A stretch of DNA of 10,213 nt, taken from the NCBI GenBank assembly GCA_027074135.1, contig JALTDM010000124.1:1-10213 (forward strand), read 5' to 3'. The notes beneath the pieces were generated by a model, which did not search any database, was not told the DNA's origin, and saw only the letters and a program-made list of their open reading frames with translations. The position numbers were made by a program, and so were the translations under genes. This document shows positions 1-7,187 of the stretch, one piece after another. Each line of letters opens with the position of its first letter. Position 1 is the stretch's first letter. This DNA is from Bacteroidales bacterium. GTDB taxonomy: Bacteria; Bacteroidota; Bacteroidia; Bacteroidales; JALTDM01.

Positions 1-3000
1 CGTCTATGTGCGCTTCGTGATGCTCATTTGCCACATGAAGTGCCAAAGTATCACTACAGCCGTTAACATCTGTTATAGTGGCAATATAATCTCCCTCACA
101 CAAGTTGTAAAGAGAATCTTGGGTGTCACCTGTGTTCCATTCCAAATTATACGGCTGCTGTGCTCCCGAAATATGAACTACCGCCGTTCCGGTACAAATA
201 CCTGTACAAGGCTGGTCAGTGGTTTCACCTGTCAAGGTTACGGGATATGAACTATCCGGCACATTTACATAAACTACATTGCTACAATTATTGGCATCTG
301 TTATGGTAACGGCATAATTCCCCGCAGGAACATTTGTAATTTCTGTGCCGTATTCTCCATTGCTCCATGCATAAGTAAGAGGCTCAAGTCCGCCTTGAAC
401 ATTAATGGAAGCACTGCCGCCGTTTGCACAAACTTGTGGTGTTACAGAAGTTTGTATGTCCAAAGGATTGGGTATATGAATTTGATAAGAAACAGTGTCA
501 GCAATGTTACAAGTTCCCGAATCGGTTACTATCAAAGTAACATTATAATCACCACCCGTACCGTACCAGTGGGAGGGTGATTGTTCATTACTTGTAGTTC
601 CGTCTCCAAAATCCCAATGATAATATTCGCCGTTTTGACTGTTGTTAATAAAATGAACTGTATCACCGGGGCATAAATGAGGAACATCAAATTCGGCTGT
701 TACAATATCATCGACAAAAGAAAATTTAAAAACCGCATTGTTACAGTTTTGTGCATTATTGGTAGTTGACCACACAGAATCCGGATAAGTTGGAAAATGT
801 TGACAACCACCACAACTTGCACAAGCAGCTTCACATATTGTACCCCGCCTGTTAAACCTACTTGTTCCACCATCTACATGATCGTGTCCGCTATATCCAC
901 AACTGTTGTAATGTAATTCTCCAAAATAAGTAGCATAATCCAAATAGTTTGCATCTCCGTCCATTACCATTAAATAAAAATCCTGTCCATCTGTTGTATC
1001 TCTATATGCATTAGAAGTAATAGGCATATTCTTAGTACCTTGTATGGCACCCCAATCCGACCCTGCCCATTCACGACCCCAACCTGCCATATAAATCCTG
1101 TTACAGACATCAACTTCAAAAGCAGTAATAGATATATTTGGTCTTCCGATACCGGAACCTATAACCGTGCTCCAAATAAGATTATCAAGATTTGGAGTAA
1201 GTTTTGCAATAAATTGTCCGCTGTTCGGATTGGAGTATAAAGCATTGTGAATAAACGTGCTGTCCGGTGCCTCGGTTTGCCCTGCCACAAAAGGTTGATT
1301 AAAACGGTTTACCCTAACAAAATAAGTCTGATCATAATCACTGCTTCCAAAATAAGTTAAACCCAGCAAATTATTTCCGTCATTTGAAATACAAGCCACA
1401 TAACCGTCAACTTTACCTGCAAATGTAGATTGATAAGAATTGGTACTTGCCGGCAAATCAGTAGATTTGGTTCCTCCTGCAACATACACATTTCCGTTCG
1501 GCGCCAAATCAACAGAATATAAAGCATCATCTTTTGTTCCCGATAAATAACCACTGTAAACCAATTGACTGAAATCCGGTGTTAATTTAAAAGTTACACC
1601 TTCTTGTTTACCTCGAAAATGAGTGGAAAATGTCGAGAAATCAGGAAAATCATCTGAAAAAGATGTAGAAGCGACATAAACATATCCCGAATCATCAACA
1701 GTAACTTCTCCTCTGGCACCATCCGCATAATTGTAATACAAACTAGTATCCGCACCGGTCATTATAAAGCTGTTGATAGCATAAGAGGTCCTGAAATTCA
1801 AACCGTCATTCCCGGTACCGCCCACATAAGTGGAAGAAAGCAAATGCATTCCATTTTCACTCAATTTTGCCACATATATATCTGTACCGTGACGGAAAAC
1901 AACAACATTATCGTATGTAATGGAATCTCCACCGTTAAAAGTTGTATCATAAGCCCCCGTTGTAACAGGAAAATCACTTGAGCCGGTTACTCCCATTACA
2001 ATCAAATTGTTTTCTTTGTCAACAACCAAACTGTGCGGAAGTTCCTCACTGATACTGCCTCCCAAATATGTAGCATAAAGTCTTTGCAATCCGTCTGGAG
2101 TATATTTTATTATTCCAATATCCCACCCGTATTCGTAATATCCTGAAGCATAACCGTCTCCACCTGCAAAATTTACTTGAAATGCTCCCGGGCTGGTAGG
2201 ATAACCGGTATTGTTTACAATACCTCCCGAATATACATTATCGGAATTGTCATATGTAGCAGTAAATCCCCAATTGTCCGCTTCCGACCCGCTGTATGTT
2301 GAAAAAACCAAATATGGGTCAATAATTACGGGCATATCTTTCACATAAGGCTTTTTTAACTTAAATCCTACAACATTGCCTCGTAAAGTATATTCGCAAG
2401 GCACTTCAACCCTCTTTCCATTTATTTTTTGATAAGCATAAGGTTTAGGTTCGGTAATTGTATTTACAGAAGTCTTTATTACCAAATTACCGTCTTCGTT
2501 CACATAAACCTTATCTGCATATTTTATTTTATACCTGATTTTTTTTACTGATTTGGGGGTAGAAATTATAAATTCGTATTTGAAAGACAAACCGTCACTG
2601 TAAAAGTTCAAATTCACCCCGTCAAAAATATTTTTGTAAGACAAGATATTATAATGTGGCACACCTGCTTTCCATTTGCTGCTATCCCTACCGATAAAAA
2701 AATTCAGGTAATCATCACGCCTGTCAACCGGCACAATATAATTTTCCGAAGTATCCCGTTTTCTTAAAAAATTTACTGTTATGGAATGGAAATGAATAAC
2801 CTTGGGCGGCTGCCCTCCATACCCGTTATGAGCAAAAGATTTGGAAACATCTTCCGGCGAAAAAAAGTTATAAACCAACGAATCAGTAAAGAAAAAAGCT
2901 GCACCGTGCTCTAAATCTTTTTTGTACAAAAAACTACCCCTCCATTGCCCCATATTCTTAACAAAAGCATTTTGGGCAAAAACAGGAAAGTACAACAAAA

Positions 3001-3034
3001 ATACAAACAATATGTAAGCAACTGTTTTTTTCAC
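1..3034 (-). CDS. Large secreted modular protein with SBBP propeller repeats, PKD domain and SprB-like repeats (partial, 3' end outside window)
   Basis: An open frame of 1011 codons starts at a GTG (3034-3032) and runs off the window with no stop. Residues 1-20 are a Sec signal peptide: KK, a hydrophobic core, then VFA before Q21. Residues 22-245 resemble the N-terminal domain (FVKNMGQW start, IDPYLVFSTY end) that precedes SBBP repeats in Bacteroidota proteins. Seven TY-x-GG-like strands follow, near residues 243, 319, 400, 491, 556, 619 and 695, with NVYVAGGT-type strands between them; this suggests a seven-bladed propeller. After HVDGGTSRF (about 717) comes a Cys cluster at 734-744. A PKD domain covers about 765-850 (WDFGDG at 807-812), and two SprB-like repeats cover about 861-1010. 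Family knowledge places such proteins among type IX secretion cargo, often linked to gliding or adhesion. The C-terminal sorting domain would lie beyond position 1. GTG is chosen because the next in-frame ATG (residue 28) would remove the signal peptide. The exact role is unknown. Confidence 0.9.
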   Translation of the reverse strand, partial: MKKTVAYILFVFLLYFPVFAQNAFVKNMGQWRGSFLYKKDLEHGAAFFFTDSLVYNFFSPEDVSKSFAHNGYGGQPPKVIHFHSITVNFLRKRDTSENYIVPVDRRDDYLNFFIGRDSSKWKAGVPHYNILSYKNIFDGVNLNFYSDGLSFKYEFIISTPKSVKKIRYKIKYADKVYVNEDGNLVIKTSVNTITEPKPYAYQKINGKRVEVPCEYTLRGNVVGFKLKKPYVKDMPVIIDPYLVFSTYSGSEADNWGFTATYDNSDNVYSGGIVNNTGYPTSPGAFQVNFAGGDGYASGYYEYGWDIGIIKYTPDGLQRLYATYLGGSISEELPHSLVVDKENNLIVMGVTGSSDFPVTTGAYDTTFNGGDSITYDNVVVFRHGTDIYVAKLSENGMHLLSSTYVGGTGNDGLNFRTSYAINSFIMTGADTSLYYNYADGARGEVTVDDSGYVYVASTSFSDDFPDFSTFSTHFRGKQEGVTFKLTPDFSQLVYSGYLSGTKDDALYSVDLAPNGNVYVAGGTKSTDLPASTNSYQSTFAGKVDGYVACISNDGNNLLGLTYFGSSDYDQTYFVRVNRFNQPFVAGQTEAPDSTFIHNALYSNPNSGQFIAKLTPNLDNLIWSTVIGSGIGRPNISITAFEVDVCNRIYMAGWGREWAGSDWGAIQGTKNMPITSNAYRDTTDGQDFYLMVMDGDANYLDYATYFGELHYNSCGYSGHDHVDGGTSRFNRRGTICEAACASCGGCQHFPTYPDSVWSTTNNAQNCNNAVFKFSFVDDIVTAEFDVPHLCPGDTVHFINNSQNGEYYHWDFGDGTTSNEQSPSHWYGTGGDYNVTLIVTDSGTCNIADTVSYQIHIPNPLDIQTSVTPQVCANGGSASINVQGGLEPLTYAWSNGEYGTEITNVPAGNYAVTITDANNCSNVVYVNVPDSSYPVTLTGETTDQPCTGICTGTAVVHISGAQQPYNLEWNTGDTQDSLYNLCEGDYIATITDVNGCSDTLALHVANEHHEAHID
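2..453 (-). repeat. Two tandem SprB-like protein repeats within the large secreted protein
   Basis: Two stretches of about 65-75 residues share one pattern: a Cys near the start, Gly-x-Ala, a Gly followed by P-x-x-x-x-W-x-x-G, then G-x-Y-x-x-T-I-T-D and N-x-C-S. The first is at about residues 861-927 (YAWSNG, NYAVTITDANNCS) and the second at about 932-1010 (LEWNTG, DYIATITDVNGCS). This matches the SprB repeat type found in large Bacteroidota surface proteins. More copies may follow outside the window. Confidence 0.75.
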
Positions 3035-3051
3035 CTTTATAATTAATATGA

Positions 3052-3085
3052 CAAAATTAAACAATTTTATTGTCTGACGAACAAA
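3052..3085 (-). promoter_or_regulatory. Candidate Bacteroidota promoter for the large secreted protein
   Basis: On the minus strand TTTG (3085-3082) is followed after 22 nt by TAATTTTG (3059-3052), an exact match to TAnnTTTG. The spacer is slightly longer than usual and the leader before the GTG would be only about 12 nt. A second candidate on the same strand is TTTG (3110-3107), 17 nt, then AATATTTG (3089-3082), with one mismatch in the -7 element. It would give a longer leader. Confidence 0.4.
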
Positions 3086-3115
3086 TATTTCCTGCAAAAA
3101 GTTTGACAAATTGTC
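3061..3115. promoter_or_regulatory. Divergent control region with two short inverted repeats upstream of groES
   Basis: Between the divergent secreted-protein gene and groES lie two perfect short palindromes. ACAAT-TTT-ATTGT is at 3061-3073 and GACAA-A-TTGTC is at 3105-3115. TTGTC occurs at 3070-3074 and again at 3111-3115, 41 nt apart. They could be operator half-sites for one or both genes. In AT-rich DNA such short palindromes also arise by chance. No CIRCE element (TTAGCACTC-N9-GAGTGCTAA) and no exact TAnnTTTG on the plus strand are visible here, so the groE promoter is unidentified. Confidence 0.25.
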
Positions 3116-3173
3116 GCAAATAAAAGTTGGCACAAAAAATGTAAGAGCGACTGCAAACTCAAAATTTAACACT

Positions 3174-3446
3174 ATGACAAAGATAGGAGTTCCAATGGCA
3201 GGTAAACTGCTTGTAGAACCGATTCAAGAAGAAAAAACAGCAAGCGGTATCATTATACCGGACACTGCAAAAGAAAAATCACAAAAGGGAAAAATTATTG
3301 CAATCGGCAAAACCGATGAGGAAAACCCCGAACTAAAAAAAGGTGACACTATCATCTATGACAAGTACGCAGGTACTGAAATCGAATTTGAAGACAAAAA
3401 ATATTTGATTCTGAACAAAGAAGATGTTTTATTGAAAATAAATTAA
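3174..3446 (+). CDS. groES: Co-chaperonin GroES (Hsp10)
   Basis: A 90-residue protein, the normal length for GroES, which caps the GroEL cylinder in the cytoplasm and closes the folding chamber. The mobile loop is plain: EEKTASGIIIPDTAKEK at about residues 19-35, with G25-I26-I27-I28 in the place of the GroEL-contacting hydrophobic tripeptide. GDTIIYDKYAGTEI (58-71) and YLILNKEDVL (77-86) are the usual later beta strands. The frame stays open upstream to a TTG at 3111, but the family alignment begins at MTKIGVP, so the ATG at 3174 is chosen; a second ATG at 3195 would cut the first strand. The usual DR of the first-strand motif (PLADRVLVEP) is replaced by GK (PMAGKLLVEP). The groEL ATG follows 33 nt after the stop, so the two form one operon. 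Confidence 0.95.
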   Translation: MTKIGVPMAGKLLVEPIQEEKTASGIIIPDTAKEKSQKGKIIAIGKTDEENPELKKGDTIIYDKYAGTEIEFEDKKYLILNKEDVLLKIN

Positions 3447-3479
3447 AAATTATTGTTTAACCCTAAAAATCAAAAAGAT

Positions 3480-5111
3480 ATGGCAAAGATAATAAAATTT
3501 GATATCGAAGCAAGAGACAGATTAAAAAAAGGAATGGACATTTTGACAGACGCAGTTAAAGTTACATTGGGTCCAAAAGGAAGAAATGTTGTAATCGATA
3601 AAAAATTTGGTTCACCACAAGTTACAAAAGATGGAGTTACAGTTGCAAAAGAAATTGAGTTGGAAGATGAATTCGAAAATTTGGGTGCACAACTTGTTAA
3701 GGAAGTGGCTTCAAAAACCAATGACAAAGCGGGAGACGGAACAACTACCGCTACGGTTTTGGCTCATTCAATTGCTACCGTAGGACTTAAAAATGTAACA
3801 GCAGGTGCAAATCCGATGGACCTTAAACGCGGCATTGAAAAAGCGGTAACAACTGTAGTGGAAGGACTCAAAAAACAATCAAAAGAAATAGGTAGCGATT
3901 ACGAAAAAATTAAACAAGTTGCTACAATCTCTGCAAACAATGACGAAACAATCGGTACCCTTATTGCTGATGCAATGAGCAAAGTCAGCCGTGACGGGGT
4001 TATCACTGTTGAAGAAGCAAAAGGTACCGAAACAACTGTTGAAGTTGTAGAAGGAATGCAATTTGACCGCGGATACATTTCACCATACTTCATTACCGAT
4101 ACAGAAAAAATGGAAGCTGTAATGGAAAATCCTTACATCCTCATTACTGACAAGAAAGTATCGGTAATGAAAGACTTGTTGCCTGTTCTCGAACCGGTAG
4201 CACAAGCAGGCAGACCATTGCTCATTATTGCCGAAGATGTAGAAGGTGAAGCACTGGCAACATTGGTAGTAAACAAATTGAGAGGCACATTGAAAGTAGC
4301 TGCCGTAAAAGCACCGGGATTCGGTGACAGAAGAAAAGAAATGCTTGAAGATATCGCAGTTCTCACAGGCGGAACTGTTATCACAGAAGACAAAGGCTTG
4401 AAGCTCGAAAGTGCTACACTTGATATGTTGGGCGAAGCCGAAAAAGTTACTATTGACAAAGAAAATACAACAATAGTAAATGGTAAAGGCGACAAATCAA
4501 ACATCGAAAAAAGAATCGCCCAAATCAAAGCTCAAATAGAAGCGACAACCAGCGAATACGACAAAGAAAAACTTCAAGAAAGACTTGCTAAACTTGCAGG
4601 TGGTGTAGCTGTAATTTACATAGGTGCAGCCAGCGAAGTAGAAATGAAAGAAAAGAAAGACAGAGTAGAAGACGCTCTTAACGCAACCAGGGCTGCAGTA
4701 GAAGAAGGTATTGTTCCAGGTGGTGGTGTGGCTCTCATCAGAACAATCAAAGACCTTGAAGGTCTCAAAGGCAATAATGATGATGAAACAATCGGCATTC
4801 AAATAATTACAAGAGCTGTTGAAGAACCGTTGAGACAAATAGTTGAAAATGCAGGACTTGAAGGGTCAGTTGTTGTAGAAAAAGTTAAAGAAGAAGAAGG
4901 CGACTTCGGTTTCAACGCTTACTCTGAAAAATATGAAAATCTGTTTGAAACAGGCGTTATAGACCCAACAAAAGTTACCAGAATTGCTATCGAAAATGCA
5001 GCATCTATTGCAGGAATGTTCTTGACAACAGAAGCAGTCTTAGTAGAAAAGAAAGAAAAAGAACCTGCAACTCCTGCAGCAGGAGGATATGATCCGGGGA
5101 TGATGATGTAA
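3480..5111 (+). CDS. groEL: Chaperonin GroEL (Hsp60)
   Basis: A 543-residue ATP-dependent chaperonin subunit that forms the double heptamer ring and folds cytosolic proteins with GroES. The start is the ATG at 3480, giving MAKIIKFD as in the family; the nine codons from an upstream in-frame TTG (3453) are not part of it. ATP-site features are present: TLGPKGRNV (29-37), GDGTTTAT with D86, and catalytic D398 in RVEDAL. The chaperonin signature AAVEEGIVPGGG is at 405-416. Apical-domain residues known to bind substrate and GroES are kept: Y199, Y203, F204, L234, L237, L259, V263 and V264. The C-terminus is GGYDPGMMM, a much reduced form of the usual Gly-Gly-Met tail. It is the second gene of the groE operon and ends 18 nt before a strong terminator. 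Confidence 0.98.
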   Translation: MAKIIKFDIEARDRLKKGMDILTDAVKVTLGPKGRNVVIDKKFGSPQVTKDGVTVAKEIELEDEFENLGAQLVKEVASKTNDKAGDGTTTATVLAHSIATVGLKNVTAGANPMDLKRGIEKAVTTVVEGLKKQSKEIGSDYEKIKQVATISANNDETIGTLIADAMSKVSRDGVITVEEAKGTETTVEVVEGMQFDRGYISPYFITDTEKMEAVMENPYILITDKKVSVMKDLLPVLEPVAQAGRPLLIIAEDVEGEALATLVVNKLRGTLKVAAVKAPGFGDRRKEMLEDIAVLTGGTVITEDKGLKLESATLDMLGEAEKVTIDKENTTIVNGKGDKSNIEKRIAQIKAQIEATTSEYDKEKLQERLAKLAGGVAVIYIGAASEVEMKEKKDRVEDALNATRAAVEEGIVPGGGVALIRTIKDLEGLKGNNDDETIGIQIITRAVEEPLRQIVENAGLEGSVVVEKVKEEEGDFGFNAYSEKYENLFETGVIDPTKVTRIAIENAASIAGMFLTTEAVLVEKKEKEPATPAAGGYDPGMMM

Positions 5112-5129
5112 TAAAGTCAACCTAACAAT

Positions 5130-5164
5130 AAAAAAGGCTGTTCGTAATTCGGACAGCCTTTTTT
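5130..5164. terminator. Bidirectional rho-independent terminator between groEL and the AI-2E-family gene
   Basis: The stem pairs GGCTGTTCG (5136-5144) with CGGACAGCC (5150-5158), including one G-U pair, around a TAATT loop. Six A's (5130-5135) on the left and six T's (5159-5164) on the right give a U-tract in either direction. It lies between two convergent genes and can end both transcripts. Confidence 0.9.
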
Positions 5165-5206
5165 ATGAAATATATACAGAATCAATTTCTATCAATACAC
5201 TTGAAT

Positions 5207-6319
5207 TTATTTATCCAGGTTCTTAGTAATTTCGCTCACCACTTTATACTGTGAAAAGAATTCATTTGCAATAACTCTTAAAACAGTGTAAGAAGGAATA
5301 GCCAAAACCATTCCTAATATTCCCCCAACACTTCCGGCCATAAGTATTACTAAAAAAATCTCTAAAGCATGGGCTTTTACACTTTTTGCATAAATCAACG
5401 GTTGAAACAATATATTATCAATAATTTGAACAGTAAAATAAATAATAGTTACATAAATAAATAATGGAAACATCTCACTGTAGAAATCTAAATTTGTATT
5501 GGTAATATAAATATAAGCCAAAGCAAAAACATATCCTATAAGGTTTCCCACATAAGGTATCACATTTATTATGCCACTAAACAAAGAAACAATAAGGCTA
5601 ATCTTAAAATCAATTCCCAAAATCAAAGTAAAACCCAATGTTCTTAGAATGGTAATTAATATTGATTCTAATGTAACACCTATAAAATATCTACTTAATA
5701 AAAATTGGATTTGGTTAAGTGCTCTTAAGAATCTGTCATCATATTTATCGGGAACAAAAAATAATATCATTTTATAAAATAAGCCGCTATCCGTCAAAAA
5801 GAAATATGTAATAAAAGTAATAGAAAAAATAGCAACAATCAATTCTCCGATTACCCTTATTAATACCGAAAAAATATTAGATAAATTAGACACGTCGATT
5901 ACCTTTTCTAACTTTTCTGTAATGTACTCATTTAATTTATTGTAATCGATACCACTTAAATTATAAGTTCTCAAAGTTTTATCCACAATGGATAATGGAT
6001 CATTTATTTTTTCTTGCAGCTCATTAACATTGATATTGGAAATAGCTTTTGCCTGAGAAAAAATGATAGGCAAAGATACCCGTACAAAACCGTAGATAAG
6101 TCCCCAAAAGAAAATTAACACCAATACCGCTCTTACGGAACCTGGTAATTTTACTCGTCCGAATTGTAGTTTCGCCAACAAATTCATTAAAGGTTGACCA
6201 ATAAGCGAAACTACACCTGCAATTAATACATATATTACAATAGTTCTAAAATACCAGAAAAACAATGCAAGTAATACAACTAAAAACGAAGTGAAAATTA
6301 TTTTCCAGATTTTTGACAT
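5207..6319 (-). CDS. AI-2E family transporter (PerM/TqsA/YdiK-like membrane protein)
   Basis: A 370-residue inner-membrane protein with about seven or eight hydrophobic segments. Two near the N-terminus (about 7-38 and 61-86) are followed by a hydrophilic, helical stretch (90-145). Then come segments at about 150-175, 210-235, 238-272, 283-305 and 316-345. Family marks are the IPYVGNLIG motif (254-262) and the C-terminal block with QPLIYAKSVKAHALEIF (306-322) and GGILGMVLAIP (332-342). The family is named for autoinducer-2 export by TqsA, but members also include Na+/H+ antiporters and proteins of unknown substrate, so no substrate is assigned. The gene is transcribed alone: it has its own promoter-like element, ends at the bidirectional terminator, and is isolated from rpmA by another terminator. 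Confidence 0.88.
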   Translation of the reverse strand: MSKIWKIIFTSFLVVLLALFFWYFRTIVIYVLIAGVVSLIGQPLMNLLAKLQFGRVKLPGSVRAVLVLIFFWGLIYGFVRVSLPIIFSQAKAISNINVNELQEKINDPLSIVDKTLRTYNLSGIDYNKLNEYITEKLEKVIDVSNLSNIFSVLIRVIGELIVAIFSITFITYFFLTDSGLFYKMILFFVPDKYDDRFLRALNQIQFLLSRYFIGVTLESILITILRTLGFTLILGIDFKISLIVSLFSGIINVIPYVGNLIGYVFALAYIYITNTNLDFYSEMFPLFIYVTIIYFTVQIIDNILFQPLIYAKSVKAHALEIFLVILMAGSVGGILGMVLAIPSYTVLRVIANEFFSQYKVVSEITKNLDK

Positions 6320-6344
6320 TTATGCAAGTAAAATTGTTACTTAG

Positions 6345-6352
6345 CAAAGGTA
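6345..6352 (-). promoter_or_regulatory. Candidate -7 element for the AI-2E-family gene
   Basis: TACCTTTG on the minus strand (6352-6345) matches TAnnTTTG exactly and lies 25 nt upstream of the ATG. No good TTG is seen at the expected distance further upstream, so the -33 element is weak or absent. Confidence 0.45.
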
Positions 6353-6391
6353 ACAAAAAAGTTTTATAATGAAAACATCAAAAAATAAAAA

Positions 6392-6423
6392 AGGTCACTT
6401 TTCACAATTTAGAAAAGTGACCT
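6392..6423 (-). terminator. Rho-independent terminator of the rplU-rpmA operon
   Basis: A perfect 12-bp stem (6392-6403 with 6412-6423, AGGTCACTTTTC and its complement) encloses an 8-nt loop. On the minus strand it is followed by a run of T's interrupted by one A (6391-6381). It lies 24 nt after the rpmA stop. The opposite side has no comparable T-tract, so it works mainly for the minus strand. Confidence 0.9.
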
Positions 6424-6446
6424 AAAAATATTTTAACTCCGGGAAA

Positions 6447-6719
6447 TTAACTTAAATTTTCTTCTCCTGAAGGTACTACATATACATAAGACTTATCATT
6501 TCTTTTTTTACGGAATTTAACATACCCGTCAACAAGCGCAAACAATGTATGGTCTTTGCCCATACCTACATTATCACCGGGATGATGTTGAGTGCCTCTT
6601 TGTCTTACTATAATATTTCCAGCTTTTACAAATTCACCACCGAATTTTTTTATCCCGAGTCTCTTGCTTTCTGATTCTCTTCCGTTACGTGAACTACCTA
6701 CACCCTTTTTATGTGCCAT
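6447..6719 (-). CDS. rpmA: 50S ribosomal protein L27
   Basis: A 90-residue protein of the large ribosomal subunit. It begins MAHKKGVGSSRNGRES, the standard L27 N-terminus, whose first residues reach the peptidyl transferase centre. It lacks the cleaved N-terminal extension known from Firmicutes. The conserved block KFGGEFVKAGNIIVRQRGT (25-43), then HPGDNVGMGKDHTLFAL (46-62), confirms the family. The lysine-rich end of the core (VKFRKKRNDK) is also usual. The gene follows rplU after 14 nt in the common rplU-rpmA pair and ends at a strong terminator. Confidence 0.97.
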   Translation of the reverse strand: MAHKKGVGSSRNGRESESKRLGIKKFGGEFVKAGNIIVRQRGTQHHPGDNVGMGKDHTLFALVDGYVKFRKKRNDKSYVYVVPSGEENLS

Positions 6720-6733
6720 AACTAAAGATTTTT

Positions 6734-7045
6734 TTAATTTTCAATATTTTCAATTTCAATTTGAGTAAGATAAGGTCTAAAACCTCTTTTTACTCTATAC
6801 CCTTTTCTTTTTTTCTTTTTAAAAACCGTTACTTTGTTTCCTTTTAAGTGAGAAAGAACTTTTGCATTTACTTTGGCATTTTCTACTACCGGAGTGCCTA
6901 CTTCCACTTTCCCATCATTATCGATAAGATAAACTTTTTCGAAAGTAATATTATCACCTTCTTTGGCTTTCAGTCTATTTACAAAGATCTTTTGACCCTT
7001 TTCCACCTTAAATTGTTGTCCGGCTATTTCTACTATTGCGTACAT
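6734..7045 (-). CDS. rplU: 50S ribosomal protein L21
   Basis: A 103-residue protein that binds 23S rRNA in the large ribosomal subunit. The start MYAIVEIAGQQFKVEKGQ is the standard L21 N-terminus. The rRNA-binding basic block lies at 76-90 (KKKKRKGYRVKRGFR), followed by PYLTQIEI. The usual signature has Gly-His/Phe-Arg-Gln/Arg; here Pro (91) follows GFR, a mild deviation. It is the first gene of the rplU-rpmA operon and has a -7 promoter element about 47 nt upstream. Confidence 0.96.
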   Translation of the reverse strand: MYAIVEIAGQQFKVEKGQKIFVNRLKAKEGDNITFEKVYLIDNDGKVEVGTPVVENAKVNAKVLSHLKGNKVTVFKKKKRKGYRVKRGFRPYLTQIEIENIEN

Positions 7046-7091
7046 CTTTCTTAAGTTTTTCCTGTTTTTGAATACTCCGTTTTAAGTTGTG

Positions 7092-7099
7092 CAAAAATA
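7092..7099 (-). promoter_or_regulatory. Candidate -7 element for rplU-rpmA
   Basis: TATTTTTG on the minus strand (7099-7092) is an exact TAnnTTTG match 46 nt upstream of the rplU ATG. The -33 region has CTGTT (7118-7114) rather than a clean TTG. No terminator hairpin is visible between the upstream gene's stop (7188) and this element, so some readthrough from the ton operon is possible. Confidence 0.5.
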
Positions 7100-7187
7100 C
7101 AACTTTTTTTATTAACAGATATTTTTTTGAAAAAATTATTTTTGAAAACTTTTATAAAATAATATAAATGGGGGTTTTATACATAAG

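Noticed and set aside
803..835. CxxxCxxC resembling the radical SAM iron-sulfur motif
   Set aside because: It lies in a secreted protein between a propeller and a PKD domain, with no radical SAM fold around it.
8..1240. Several plus-strand open frames of 60-80 codons opposite the large secreted protein
   Set aside because: The minus frame is continuous with clear domains over the same span; the plus frames show no protein-like features.
3127..3145. Sigma-54-like -24 box (TTGGCAC) upstream of groES
   Set aside because: At the required distance the -12 box reads ATGT instead of TTGC, so the pair is incomplete.
3111..3173. A 21-codon N-terminal extension of GroES from a TTG start
   Set aside because: The extension has no counterpart in GroES proteins, and the ATG at 3174 gives the usual length and N-terminus.
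3453..3479. A 9-codon N-terminal extension of GroEL from a TTG start
   Set aside because: MAKIIKFD from the ATG at 3480 is the family N-terminus; the upstream codons are spacer between groES and groEL.
4133..4838. Long open frames on the strand opposite groEL
   Set aside because: They are mirror frames of a strongly conserved gene, with Ser/Phe-rich low-complexity translations and no recognisable domain.
7046..7187. A terminator after the barrel-like protein gene
   Set aside because: The stretch is AT-rich but I find no GC-containing stem followed by a T-tract.
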